A DNA stretch of 41,620 nt. Source: a virus. Position numbers and translations under genes: made by a program. The notes below the pieces were generated by a model that saw nothing but the letters and a program-made list of their open reading frames with translations, did not search any database and was not told the DNA's origin. This document shows, one piece after another, positions 8,561 to 16,986 of the stretch. Each line of letters begins with the position of its first letter. The first letter of the stretch is position 1. The stretch is from IMG/VR virus record IMGVR_UViG_3300042349_000573, positions 1 to 41,620 of that record; one strand, given 5' to 3'.

Positions 8561-9246
8561 TAGTAATTCTGCCCTCCAACAAAGCCTAGCCACGAAGTTC
8601 CGTTGTTCACTGATAAAAAGCTAAATGTGTCTATTTTACCATTTACGCTAGTTATGTTAGGAGCCGTGCCAGCTTGCCACTTCACGCTATTAGGCCAGGA
8701 TACACTTCTTGGCGTTCCGTCTGCTGTAAAAATAATAGTAAAACCAATAGAGACTCCAGAAGTTGACGGAACATTTGATATGGTAAGAGTGTTGATATTG
8801 GAATTAAGAGCACAGTTAAATAAATTACAAGTATCTAGATTTATAACTAGGGTATTTGATGAAATACTGATAGCTGAAACCGTTTCCGTATATCTATTAG
8901 ATACGTGTAAAGATTCAACCACGAAATTCCCAGTAGGAGAAGGTGTTCCTCCTGTTGCTGTAGAATTTATGGTGTAGATTGCATTAGAAGAAGATATTGT
9001 AATACCAGATCCGGCCACAATATTAGTTACTGGTAATAGTCCACTCACACTACTATTAAAATCTGTTATATTAGATGAAGCTAGGTTTATACTACCTAAA
9101 CTAGTCCAGTTGGATGCTCCGTCCCCAATTTTAAAAATTTTATTGGTCAGATCGTATCCTGGCTCACCACTAGCTAATACTGGATTAGCAGAAGTCCATG
9201 CTGAAGCTGTCCCTTTGCGAAATGTGATCAGATCATTTACGGCCAT
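8560..9246 (-). CDS. Tail-fibre / receptor-binding-type protein with Mtd-like N-terminus
   Basis: 228 residues. The N-terminus (LITFRKGTASAWTSANPVLA, then GEPGYDLTNKIFKIGDGASNW) is the short beta module that begins many phage fibre proteins and resembles the N-terminal domain of Major tropism determinant. The middle has the ITDFNSSVSGLLPV motif, also present in the 563-residue fibre protein at 11399-13090. The C-terminus (SVSWPNSVKWQAGTAP, FLSVNNGTSWLGF) is a typical fibre tip-like strand region. It is probably a fibre or fibre-associated adhesin. Confidence 0.75.
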   Translation of the reverse strand: MAVNDLITFRKGTASAWTSANPVLASGEPGYDLTNKIFKIGDGASNWTSLGSINLASSNITDFNSSVSGLLPVTNIVAGSGITISSSNAIYTINSTATGGTPSPTGNFVVESLHVSNRYTETVSAISISSNTLVINLDTCNLFNCALNSNINTLTISNVPSTSGVSIGFTIIFTADGTPRSVSWPNSVKWQAGTAPNITSVNGKIDTFSFLSVNNGTSWLGFVGGQNY

Positions 9247-9342
9247 CTTTAAGTATTATTCCTGAGAATTGGATGTATTAAATCATAATAGTTAATTATA
9301 CGCCCCAGACAATACCAAAGCCACTATAAAAGAACAATGGTT

Positions 9343-11367
9343 CTAGGGTATTAAATTAGGATCAATAGTAGAATAGGTTGCTATGTAAATATCATAAGAA
9401 TCAGAATATGGTGTTACAGGGTCCGAGGGGGTGGAGAAATCACTATTCCCAGCTTCAGTGACAGCACAAACTTTAAAGATATATGGTATAATTCCTAAAT
9501 TATAAACTGTAAAATTTCTAGTAGTAGATATATCATCAGCAAATAAAATAATAGATTCGCTGGTTGTGGTCCATGTCGCCCCACTATCAGAGCTATATTG
9601 TACAATATAATCAGTAATGGATGAGCCTCCGTCGTTAGGAACGTCCCATCTTAAGTCAACAGACTCAATACCGGGAATTCCAACAACATTGGTTGGACTA
9701 TCAGGGATACTAGGAATTGGAGTAAAAGAAGAACTAGGATTGGAGAAGTTGCTCATACCAGAAGATGATACCGAAGATATTGTGAAGATATAGCTGGTAT
9801 TATTTGTTAATCCATCAACAGTAATAGCTAATCCTGTAGAAGCATTATGGTTAAATTCTGTCCATGAAGATCCTGTGTCAGTACTATATTTTATGATATA
9901 GTTTTCTATATCTGTAGTATCACTTATAGACCAACTTAAATCAATAGTACCATTAGCAGGAATTCCACTAATAGAATTGGGTATGGGTTGATCAACGAAG
10001 TCTATTTCTGGCACCATATGAAAATCACTAAAAGAAGTAGTTCTACAACAAATTTTTCTTAAAGAATAGTTTGGAGCATTGGGGCCGGTTAGTACTGTTA
10101 CATCAGAAGTAACTCCGGAAGAATTGGTATGAAAAATTCTTGTTTTATCAAAAACTGATTGTGTAACAGAGGCCGGTAGTGTGAAGCAGGTGTCTATACT
10201 ACCAGATATAGAAGAATTAGTACTAATATTATATTTGCCTAAATTATTACTTAAGCTAAAATTAGCAGGAAGTTTCGGGTCTTTTTGTGTAATCGGAGTA
10301 ATTGCGGTTATTCCAGCTGATGACACATTACTATAATTCACAACGATATTAGTATTATAAATTCTGTCACTAACTGGAGTTGTTGAGACATTGGATCCGA
10401 CAACAGTCGTTGGCTTCAAACTAACTGGCCTTATAGTACCATTACCATTCTCATCAGCATAAACAGGAGCTGGGCGAGTATTACTTTGTGTACCATAAAG
10501 CCAATAGCCTTTATTTGTTCCTCCTCCTTTATAATAGCCCGCTTTGTACCATTCATTTTCTGTTGGGATATGATATTTTGCTCCACTGTTTTTAACTACA
10601 GCATTACCACTAGTTCTTCCATTTAGAGTGTATGCTCCTCCTTCTGTAGTTCCACTATTTTGTGCGCCTGTCGGTTTATTATTATGAAGCCAGTTGCAGT
10701 ATCTTGCTGAGTGTAGCCAATTCAACAATACCGCTGGTTTATTGCCGTAATTCGTTTTTACGCTATAGACGTAATTACCACTAGAGCCACTACGGATAAT
10801 TCCTGCTCTAGCGTCACTATTCATCGAAGTTGTATATACGCTATATGTATCAGTCTTAGCAATAGCATTTAAAAATTCTACATATTCATTATTAGTTACA
10901 TGGTATTTATTCATATAATAAGAATAGCTAACTGCTCCATATCCAGTAGTATCAGCAGAATTATTGATATCTCCAACTAAAACAAAATTATTTAAGGAGT
11001 ATTCATTAGATAAACTGGCTACACGGAAACCAACAGTTGACCATGTTGAAGTTATTGTATAAGAAAAACGAAATTTTGAAGATTCATCATTAGTATAGTA
11101 ATCGTCCCAGTCTCCGCCTCTTAAACCTCTTTGCGCACTAGCCGTTCCATTTAAATCATTCCAAGTATATGCATTACCGGTCATATCAAAACAGCCATAA
11201 TAGCTTGGTCTACCATTTGTTCCAACAGTTGTTAAATGACGAGTAATACCATTCCAAATAGCAAATCCAGTATTTGCGCCATTAAAATCTGGTAACAAAC
11301 TATTTCTAATAGTAAGTTTATTATTTTTGAAAGAAAATTTATTTCCAAAAGTATATAATGAGGCCAT
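9343..11367 (-). CDS. Virion adhesin with rearranged FGE-sulfatase (C-type-lectin) fold and two FN3 domains
   Basis: 674 residues. Residues about 50-118 hold motifs that normally end an FGE-sulfatase/SUMF1 domain: GCFDMTGNAYTWND, QRGLRGGDWDD and VGFRVAS. Residues about 128-300 hold those that normally begin one: FVLVGDINNSADTTGYGAV, YHVTNNEYVEFLNA, ARYCNWLHN, PTENEWYKAGYYKGG. The order is therefore reversed, as in a circular permutation. Two fibronectin type III-like domains follow at about 460-560 and 560-655 (GTIDLSWSI, YIIKYSTDTG; VDLRWDVPND, YIVQYSSDSG). The fold is probably used for ligand binding, as in phage variable receptor-binding proteins, rather than catalysis. A weak hairpin with a U-rich tail follows the stop. 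Confidence 0.7.
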   Translation of the reverse strand: MASLYTFGNKFSFKNNKLTIRNSLLPDFNGANTGFAIWNGITRHLTTVGTNGRPSYYGCFDMTGNAYTWNDLNGTASAQRGLRGGDWDDYYTNDESSKFRFSYTITSTWSTVGFRVASLSNEYSLNNFVLVGDINNSADTTGYGAVSYSYYMNKYHVTNNEYVEFLNAIAKTDTYSVYTTSMNSDARAGIIRSGSSGNYVYSVKTNYGNKPAVLLNWLHSARYCNWLHNNKPTGAQNSGTTEGGAYTLNGRTSGNAVVKNSGAKYHIPTENEWYKAGYYKGGGTNKGYWLYGTQSNTRPAPVYADENGNGTIRPVSLKPTTVVGSNVSTTPVSDRIYNTNIVVNYSNVSSAGITAITPITQKDPKLPANFSLSNNLGKYNISTNSSISGSIDTCFTLPASVTQSVFDKTRIFHTNSSGVTSDVTVLTGPNAPNYSLRKICCRTTSFSDFHMVPEIDFVDQPIPNSISGIPANGTIDLSWSISDTTDIENYIIKYSTDTGSSWTEFNHNASTGLAITVDGLTNNTSYIFTISSVSSSGMSNFSNPSSSFTPIPSIPDSPTNVVGIPGIESVDLRWDVPNDGGSSITDYIVQYSSDSGATWTTTSESIILFADDISTTRNFTVYNLGIIPYIFKVCAVTEAGNSDFSTPSDPVTPYSDSYDIYIATYSTIDPNLIP

Positions 11368-11398
11368 AGTTTTTACCTATATTTTTGAATAATAATAA

Positions 11399-13090
11399 TT
11401 ATGGTGTTCCGCCATCGATGACACAGTAGTAGAGGGTTGTTGGGCTACCGGCACTGGTGCCACTAATACTACTTAGCCCAGCGATACTATTAGTTGATGA
11501 CCCAAGATTCACAACTGTACTACCAATAGTTACTCCGCTACTAGCTAGTTTGGAAACTGCGATAGCTGCATTACTAGCAATATCAGAGTTTGTAATACTT
11601 GCTGAAAGATTCAATTTGCTATAAGAGATGGCGGCAGCACTATTGATATCAGCATCAACGATAGTATCATTTGCAATCATTGTACTTGTTACTGTACCAG
11701 TATCTGTTGTATATACTCCGTTAGTAACAGTACTAGCATTGCCGCTTAATGATCCAATAAAATTACCACTAGTATAAATATTACCACCAGTGAATTCCCA
11801 TCTATTTGATGATGTATTCCATACAAAAGATTTTGTATCACTACCAGTATAAACTTCCATACCTCCGGTATTAAGACCACTAGCATTGACTCTAATAATA
11901 TTATCACCAATTTCTACAGTAGTACTGTTAACTGTTGTAGTAGTACCTTGTACTACTAAATTTCCACCAACAGTAATGTTTCCAGTAGTAGTAATAGAAT
12001 TAATAGAAGTAATATTCTTGTTAGAATCAAGCACCAAAGCCCTTCCTGCACTAGCAGTTCCGGCAGATACTCCAGATAAATATGCTAACTCATTAAGAGA
12101 TACAATAGCTGAAGCGTCTGAAATATTACTCCAACTATGAGTATGTCCTACCAAAGACACACCAGTTGTGTCGATATACATCTTATCATAAACACTATCA
12201 TAAGTAAGAAGTATGCCCGTTCTACCAACAACCTCTGTTGTGGCGATATTACCCAGGTCCGTAATTAGAGAGCTAGGAATCCCGGTAATCGCAATGGTAT
12301 GGCTGCCAGCGTTATTTACTACTCCAATACCACTAGTACCAGTTAAACTCTTTACTCCTATAAGTCCACTTACTACACTATTAAAGTTTGTGATATTAGC
12401 TGCTAGATGAGTATGTCCGCTAACACTAACAGGGACATTACCAACCTGTAAAGAGCTAAAATTACCAGTACCATTAGGAATTGTTATAGAACCGGTGAAT
12501 GTCGGACTGCTGAGAGGAGCGTAAATACCATTTACTAAACCACTAACAGCACTATTAAAGTCTGTAACATCGGTAGACTGGATAGAAGGATCACTTAAAC
12601 TAACTGTAACAACTTTAGATGTATTATTATAACTAACTGCTACTCCACTAACACCACTAATAGTAGATCCAACAACATCTTTTACAGCATTGGTGTCTAG
12701 GCCCTCTGAGGATATTACAAATCCTTTGTCTCCGGTTGGAGTAACAGATATATTGGTTCCAGCAACTAGACTTTTAACTGGTAATAGTCCACTCACACTA
12801 CTATTAAAATCTGTCACCTGAGAAGAGCCAATACCCGTAACAGCTATTCTTACAGGGATACCGGAGTTTGATGTGAAACTAACCCCAATACCACTAACTC
12901 CAGTCAGATCATTAGACGATGGTAATATTGAGGAATATGCTAAACTATTCCATGAGGTTAGACCATCACCTATCTTGTATCTTTTTGTGTCTGTTTCAAA
13001 ACCCCATTCACCAGCACTAAGAGTTGAATTGGCAACTCTCCATTCGCTTGCTGTGCCTCTACGAACTTGAATTAATGTTTGAACAGACAT
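11399..13090 (-). CDS. Long tail-fibre-like structural protein
   Basis: 563 residues. It begins with the fibre-type N-terminal module (IQVRRGTASEWRVANSTL, ETDTKRYKIGDGLTSWNS). Several repeats of the form TDFNSxVSGL follow, separated by SGIGV-type strands. The C-terminal half contains the segment NLVVQGTTTTVNSTTVEIGD, which is typical of large structural/fibre proteins of T4-like and cyanophage-like viruses. It then has an ITNSDIASNAAIAVSKL repeat region. It is soluble with no signal peptide. It is probably a trimeric fibre encoded upstream of the other adhesins. Confidence 0.75.
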   Translation of the reverse strand: MSVQTLIQVRRGTASEWRVANSTLSAGEWGFETDTKRYKIGDGLTSWNSLAYSSILPSSNDLTGVSGIGVSFTSNSGIPVRIAVTGIGSSQVTDFNSSVSGLLPVKSLVAGTNISVTPTGDKGFVISSEGLDTNAVKDVVGSTISGVSGVAVSYNNTSKVVTVSLSDPSIQSTDVTDFNSAVSGLVNGIYAPLSSPTFTGSITIPNGTGNFSSLQVGNVPVSVSGHTHLAANITNFNSVVSGLIGVKSLTGTSGIGVVNNAGSHTIAITGIPSSLITDLGNIATTEVVGRTGILLTYDSVYDKMYIDTTGVSLVGHTHSWSNISDASAIVSLNELAYLSGVSAGTASAGRALVLDSNKNITSINSITTTGNITVGGNLVVQGTTTTVNSTTVEIGDNIIRVNASGLNTGGMEVYTGSDTKSFVWNTSSNRWEFTGGNIYTSGNFIGSLSGNASTVTNGVYTTDTGTVTSTMIANDTIVDADINSAAAISYSKLNLSASITNSDIASNAAIAVSKLASSGVTIGSTVVNLGSSTNSIAGLSSISGTSAGSPTTLYYCVIDGGTP

Positions 13091-13110
13091 TTGTCATCTC
13101 CTAATAATTA

Positions 13111-13338
13111 TTATGGTGAACCACAATCAATACTATATTGGTCTATAAAGTTACTTAAATAAGAATCTAAACCTAAAATATCACTAGCATATACAACAGT
13201 ACCAGCATATCCAACAGTAATATCTACACTTTTATCTGAAGAAGTCTCAATAGTCAAATTATTAAAAGTATTAGCTATAGCAGTTTCTATTTCGAGAGTA
13301 TGCTTAGTATCAAAAATTTCTAATGTAAAATTGCTCAT
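13111..13338 (-). CDS. Small hypothetical structural-cluster protein
   Basis: 75 residues, beta-rich and acidic (FTLEIFDTKHTLEIE). Its ATG overlaps the stop of the upstream gene by four bases, so the two are translationally coupled. No recognised motif. It sits between the BppU-like protein and the long fibre gene, so it may be a fibre or baseplate accessory. Function unknown. Confidence 0.55.
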   Translation of the reverse strand: MSNFTLEIFDTKHTLEIETAIANTFNNLTIETSSDKSVDITVGYAGTVVYASDILGLDSYLSNFIDQYSIDCGSP

Positions 13339-13742
13339 GTGTTATCACATTCCAAAAGATCTGTAGATTGACTAAATCTCTTGCCGATAGTTGCTGTTCC
13401 AAAAAGTAAACGACTAATATATTTGCCTCCACCAGTATACAAATCGTCATCGCTTTGTAATTCTAGGTCATACTTAGCCGTATTAAAAGCAAAAGAATTG
13501 GTTGTACTAGCTGGTATAAGCAGAGTCAGTTTACCTAGCTCTGGTTCTATCGTAAATTTATATACGGTATAATCTAAATTATCTGTAGTAAAAGCCTGTG
13601 TAATATTAGTGTTGGTTTTCCAGGTTAGTCTAGCACACCAATTACTTAAATTAATAATGTTGCCATTCTCATCTTTATAGACTAATGTTAATCTAAAAGA
13701 CGAACCTTGTTCGATAATAAAATCGTATTTACTAGCTGCCAT
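13335..13742 (-). CDS. BppU-like small virion protein, paralogue of the P-domain gene N-terminus
   Basis: 135 residues. The start (MAASKYDFIIEQGSSFRLTL) is clearly related to that of the 335-residue P-domain protein at 4141-5148 (NYNFIIEQGSDFVLNF), and both later have an AKYDLEL / AVYDLDI strand. This domain is an immunoglobulin-like baseplate-associated module in my reading. A candidate late promoter motif lies 40 bases upstream. It is the first gene after the capsid-gene terminator, so it probably starts the fibre operon. Confidence 0.65.
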   Translation of the reverse strand: MAASKYDFIIEQGSSFRLTLVYKDENGNIINLSNWCARLTWKTNTNITQAFTTDNLDYTVYKFTIEPELGKLTLLIPASTTNSFAFNTAKYDLELQSDDDLYTGGGKYISRLLFGTATIGKRFSQSTDLLECDNT

Positions 13743-13781
13743 AATCTGCCCTAAATAGATTTTTATGTAAGATATTCATAG

Positions 13782-13794
13782 TTTAATACACCTT
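13782..13794 (-). promoter_or_regulatory. Candidate late promoter motif
   Basis: In the gene direction it reads AAGGTGTATTAAA, the same 13 bases as the copy upstream of 5668. It lies 40 bases upstream of the ATG at 13742 and just after the strong terminator of the capsid operon, exactly where a new late transcript would need to start. Confidence 0.45.
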
Positions 13795-13825
13795 GGAACT
13801 ATAACTATGCTGAAAAGCATATGTA

Positions 13826-13857
13826 TAAAAAAAAAGACAGGCCAGCGAATACTGGCC
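13826..13857 (-). terminator. Intrinsic terminator of the major capsid operon
   Basis: In the gene direction a GGCCAG/CTGGCC stem with a six-base loop is followed by TGTC and then a run of nine T. It lies about 36 bases after the capsid stop codon. Stem and T-run together are a textbook Rho-independent terminator. Confidence 0.9.
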
Positions 13858-13892
13858 CATCTTCTTTTGATTAATTATTGACGATCACTAAA

Positions 13893-14903
13893 TTATAGTG
13901 CGCCAACGAGAACTCTGCGGTTGTCAAGAACAGCAAAGCCTAGTTCGGCCCAGCCGTAGAAACCAGCTCTCTTCTGACGATGTAGTGTATCGTCTTCAAA
14001 GATCTGAACTTCTTGACGAACTGGCATAATGAAGCTGTCTCTCTTGCGAAGATCAAGACCAACAACAACTTCGGTCTTACTTCCTGGAAGACTTGCTCCA
14101 AGCGTGTTGGAATAGAACAACTGATACTGTTGTCCAACACCTAGTTCATCTAGGTCATGAAGATTGACACCGAATACTCTGTTGAGACTGCCATCGGCAG
14201 CTGTGTAGATTTCTCTACGAGTAACTTCGTCAACCTGATCAAGACCCCAGTTACGAATATCTTCCATAGCTTCTGGAGAAACATAAAGATCTGTTAGGAG
14301 ACCTCTATTGGCACTGGTACTGTTACCACCACCATTTCGACGCATAACAGTCTTCATGAGACTCACTAGTCTCTTTGTGAACTGACTTGAGCTTGCATCA
14401 CTATCATATACTACGATGTTGCGATCAACACCAGCAGCCAAGATAGTGTGCCAGCCGTCGTCATTCATCTTCTTAACGAAAGAAGCTTCTAGAACTTCCA
14501 TAGCACGACCAACAACGTCCCAACGAGCATCGCGGGCATACTTTAGGAGATAGTCGATGGATGCACCAACATCATATGTTGGGACCATGACGTAATCGCC
14601 TTCAACATGGCGCTCTGGAATATATCCATGGTTGGGGATTGTATAGGCAACAAAGTCTTTTTCTGTGCCAGGAGCTAGAAAATCAAGAGGAAACTCTGGA
14701 GTAGCACTTTGAGCTAATTGAATTGGCTCGAAAATACCGTCTAGGATATCTCCACTTAAAACTCCTCTGCGAAGAGGTAGTTCAAGAGCTTTTGCAAATT
14801 CAGCATTAGCAGCAAGAGCGACCTCTCTATTTGGCGAACCAGAACGAACAAGAAGATCTGTTAACTCTGGTGTTGGTTGAAATCTTTCGGTTTTGGCTGA
14901 CAT
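13893..14903 (-). CDS. Major capsid protein (HK97-like fold expected)
   Basis: 336 residues, without signal peptide or membrane segment. The gene follows a protease-scaffold gene and a decoration protein gene and precedes a strong terminator, the usual setting for the most abundant phage protein. Internal features fit a major capsid protein: a long helix (DYLLKYARDARWDVVGRAME), a GLLTDLYVSPEAMEDIRNW segment, and a C-terminal FYGWAELGFAVLDNRRV strand. Codon use is visibly richer in C and G at third positions than in neighbours, consistent with high expression. An AGGGAGAT ribosome site precedes the ATG. Confidence 0.85.
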   Translation of the reverse strand: MSAKTERFQPTPELTDLLVRSGSPNREVALAANAEFAKALELPLRRGVLSGDILDGIFEPIQLAQSATPEFPLDFLAPGTEKDFVAYTIPNHGYIPERHVEGDYVMVPTYDVGASIDYLLKYARDARWDVVGRAMEVLEASFVKKMNDDGWHTILAAGVDRNIVVYDSDASSSQFTKRLVSLMKTVMRRNGGGNSTSANRGLLTDLYVSPEAMEDIRNWGLDQVDEVTRREIYTAADGSLNRVFGVNLHDLDELGVGQQYQLFYSNTLGASLPGSKTEVVVGLDLRKRDSFIMPVRQEVQIFEDDTLHRQKRAGFYGWAELGFAVLDNRRVLVGAL

Positions 14904-14932
14904 GTGTTTATCTCCCTGTTATTGAAAAATGA

Positions 14933-15391
14933 TTAAAGGTTAACTGATACTTTGACGTAGCCGTCGGTATCTTTGGCGCTAAGGAATTGACCAATCTTAA
15001 CAGCATTCGTACTACTTGTTCCAATCAAGCCACTAGCACCAACATAAGCATCAGCACCAGCAGAAGGAGTGATAGCAGCAACTAACATATTTGTTGTAAC
15101 CTGACCAACACGAAGCACGGTGACCTTGCCACCAACTTGTGTCTCGTCTTTGTGCCAGTTGATGTGCTGTCTGGTTAGATCAAGGTTAACAACATCATTC
15201 AATAGTAGGCCAACTGGCTTGGCGCCAGAAGCAACCGCAGCATAAGCAACAACAGCATTAGCGTCGTCCATTGAAACGCCAACACCACTGGTGGCTGTTA
15301 CAACACTGACAACACCACCACGCTCGGCTGTTGTGTTCATGAAAAAGGAAACATCAGTTAAAAGTTCAACACGATCTGGTTTTAGAGCCAT
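14933..15391 (-). CDS. Head decoration / stabilisation protein
   Basis: 152 residues, small and beta-rich with many Ala, Val and Gly (SGVGVSMDDANAVVAYAAVA). Size, composition and position between scaffold and major capsid genes match phage head decoration proteins such as lambda gpD-type or DUF2190-type. A GGAG site precedes the ATG by eight bases. Its codon use is similar to that of the capsid gene, suggesting high expression. Family membership is inferred from context. Confidence 0.65.
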   Translation of the reverse strand: MALKPDRVELLTDVSFFMNTTAERGGVVSVVTATSGVGVSMDDANAVVAYAAVASGAKPVGLLLNDVVNLDLTRQHINWHKDETQVGGKVTVLRVGQVTTNMLVAAITPSAGADAYVGASGLIGTSSTNAVKIGQFLSAKDTDGYVKVSVNL

Positions 15392-15415
15392 TGTAAAATC
15401 TCCATTAAAAGTGAG

Positions 15416-16123
15416 TTATTTGTTATTCTTTTTGCCTAGTTTGCTACATACGAATTCGACCAAAGCAGCTCTTGTTGAATCCACTTGGGATTCTGTTTCG
15501 CCGCCGACGCTCAAATTAACAGACTCATCTTCTTCAGCCTGCTCCAAAACCTGGGAATCGGCATTATCAGACGAGGCTTTGGGCTTATCTTTCTTCTCTT
15601 TGTCGTCTTCCTTATCCTTCTTGTTTAACCAAGGAGGTAATTTGCCAGCAAAGAGTGATGTCATAGCCTCAAAAGAAACATCATCAAGAGACTCAAATTT
15701 ATCTACTGTAGCAGAGGCTGCTTCGTTATCAAAGCCAACCTCAACAAGAGAAGCCATACGTTTCATTTTCTTTTCTTTCTTGGCCATCTCTTCTTCTTTC
15801 ATTTTATAGCCAGCAATGACTTCATTGGCGGCATCAAGCTCAGACTTGACTTTTGTCATTTCTTCGTCTTTAGCTTTCTTTTCTTCGTCCATTTTCTTAG
15901 CAGCTTCAGCCAACATTTCTGTTTGAAGCTTCTCGATTTCTTGTGCTAGTAATTGTGCAGCCTGCTCTTTGATCTGAGCAATTTCACTGTCTTTGGCAGC
16001 AACAACTTCTGCAAGCTCTGCTTGTAGTTTTTCGTTTGCTGTTTTAAGTTCAGTTACTTGCGCAACGACTTCTGTTGTAGTTTCTGTATTTGCCATTACA
16101 ACCCCTTCTTTAGCTGCACTCAT
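15416..16123 (-). CDS. Nested in-frame scaffold protein (internal start)
   Basis: An internal ATG at 16123 (MSAAKEGVVMANTE) lies in the same frame as the protease-scaffold gene. It has a CGGAG ribosome site nine bases upstream and a copy of the candidate late-promoter motif 35 bases upstream. It would yield a free 235-residue scaffold lacking the protease part. This is the arrangement of lambda C/Nu3. Whether the internal start is used cannot be seen from sequence alone. Confidence 0.6.
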   Translation of the reverse strand: MSAAKEGVVMANTETTTEVVAQVTELKTANEKLQAELAEVVAAKDSEIAQIKEQAAQLLAQEIEKLQTEMLAEAAKKMDEEKKAKDEEMTKVKSELDAANEVIAGYKMKEEEMAKKEKKMKRMASLVEVGFDNEAASATVDKFESLDDVSFEAMTSLFAGKLPPWLNKKDKEDDKEKKDKPKASSDNADSQVLEQAEEDESVNLSVGGETESQVDSTRAALVEFVCSKLGKKNNK

Positions 16124-16972
16124 AGTTAAAATCTCCGAATTAGTATTGGATTGAAAATTTAATACACCTGAATTGACAATTTCTTCATTTTTTTCTTCAA
16201 AATTATCAATTATTGTTTCTGGTTCTGGTTCTGATTTAATAATCATATTCTTAGAAAAGATTATACTATCTTGATTAGCTGGTTTGTCAACATAACCCTT
16301 ACCAGTAAAGGTAATATTTCTTAGAACTCTACCTATTTTATAGTCTTCATGTTCACCAAGACCACCATATGCTCGCAGGTACTTTGTTAGGTATGCTGTT
16401 TCATTATTTCTGCTAAGAATTTTGTATTCTCCGCTAGCTTTATTTAAAACACCATAATCAAATCCCTTAAAGAAACATTCCATACTAACGTACTTTGATC
16501 CACTTTCGATTTCTGCAATCAGCTTTTCTGATCTTTCTCTGAGTTCTGGAGTAGTAAAGCCCTTATAAATAACAGAACCAGTTAATATATGATATTTTTC
16601 TGGTAAATTATCTACCGGAGTATTTTCGTCGATTAGTATGCCATCTTCTGTAATTGGCCAATTAGAAATAATATGACCAATAATAGTTTCTTCATTGTGT
16701 TCGAGATTGGTAGGCTTATGTTCTGGAGTATTCCTAGCATTCCATACTTCTAGTTTATCAAATATATCATCATTTTTATTCCATGATGACGATACTAGAA
16801 TGGACTGAACATAGTATAAGTCTTCATCGCTAAACGACGCTATGCTCTTTAGATATTTAATATCCTTATTAGCTCCGTTGTATGGCAGTGCCACACTAGC
16901 ATAAGAAATTGAGGCGGATGCTTGAAGAGCCGAAGCTAAACCATCTGCTTTTTCTTGTTCAAATATTTGCAT
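15416..16972 (-). CDS. Prohead protease fused to scaffold protein
   Basis: 518 residues. Residues about 1-245 look like a prohead maturation protease: HIISNWPIT followed by ILTGSVIYKGF, and KYVSMECFFKGFDY with a likely nucleophilic Ser. This order of His then Ser is typical of phage prohead proteases, but the catalytic pair is my reading. Residues about 295-420 are a long Ala/Glu/Lys coiled coil (EIAQIKEQAAQLLAQEIEKL), as in scaffold proteins. The C-terminus is charged (KKDKEDDKEKKDK) and ends in SKLGKKNNK. It lies between portal and decoration genes. A nested start is annotated separately. Confidence 0.75.
   Translation of the reverse strand: MQIFEQEKADGLASALQASASISYASVALPYNGANKDIKYLKSIASFSDEDLYYVQSILVSSSWNKNDDIFDKLEVWNARNTPEHKPTNLEHNEETIIGHIISNWPITEDGILIDENTPVDNLPEKYHILTGSVIYKGFTTPELRERSEKLIAEIESGSKYVSMECFFKGFDYGVLNKASGEYKILSRNNETAYLTKYLRAYGGLGEHEDYKIGRVLRNITFTGKGYVDKPANQDSIIFSKNMIIKSEPEPETIIDNFEEKNEEIVNSGVLNFQSNTNSEILTMSAAKEGVVMANTETTTEVVAQVTELKTANEKLQAELAEVVAAKDSEIAQIKEQAAQLLAQEIEKLQTEMLAEAAKKMDEEKKAKDEEMTKVKSELDAANEVIAGYKMKEEEMAKKEKKMKRMASLVEVGFDNEAASATVDKFESLDDVSFEAMTSLFAGKLPPWLNKKDKEDDKEKKDKPKASSDNADSQVLEQAEEDESVNLSVGGETESQVDSTRAALVEFVCSKLGKKNNK
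16158..16169 (-). promoter_or_regulatory. Candidate late promoter motif inside the protease-scaffold gene
   Basis: Reads AGGTGTATTAAA in the gene direction, 35 bases upstream of the internal scaffold ATG at 16123. It matches the copies upstream of 5668 and 13742. Because it lies within coding sequence, chance is possible, but the spacing to a good ribosome site and start is the same as elsewhere. Confidence 0.35.
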
Positions 16973-16986
16973 AGTTTTTACCTTAG

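Noticed and set aside
9343-11367. Diversity-generating retroelement with a C-type-lectin variable protein
   Set aside because: The FGE-type fold suggested it, but no reverse transcriptase and no template repeat are seen in the window, and the variable-type end of the domain is internal.
15291-15809. Plus-strand ORF of 172 codons
   Set aside because: Antisense to the scaffold coding region, Ser/Phe/Leu-rich as expected from the complement of Lys/Glu codons.
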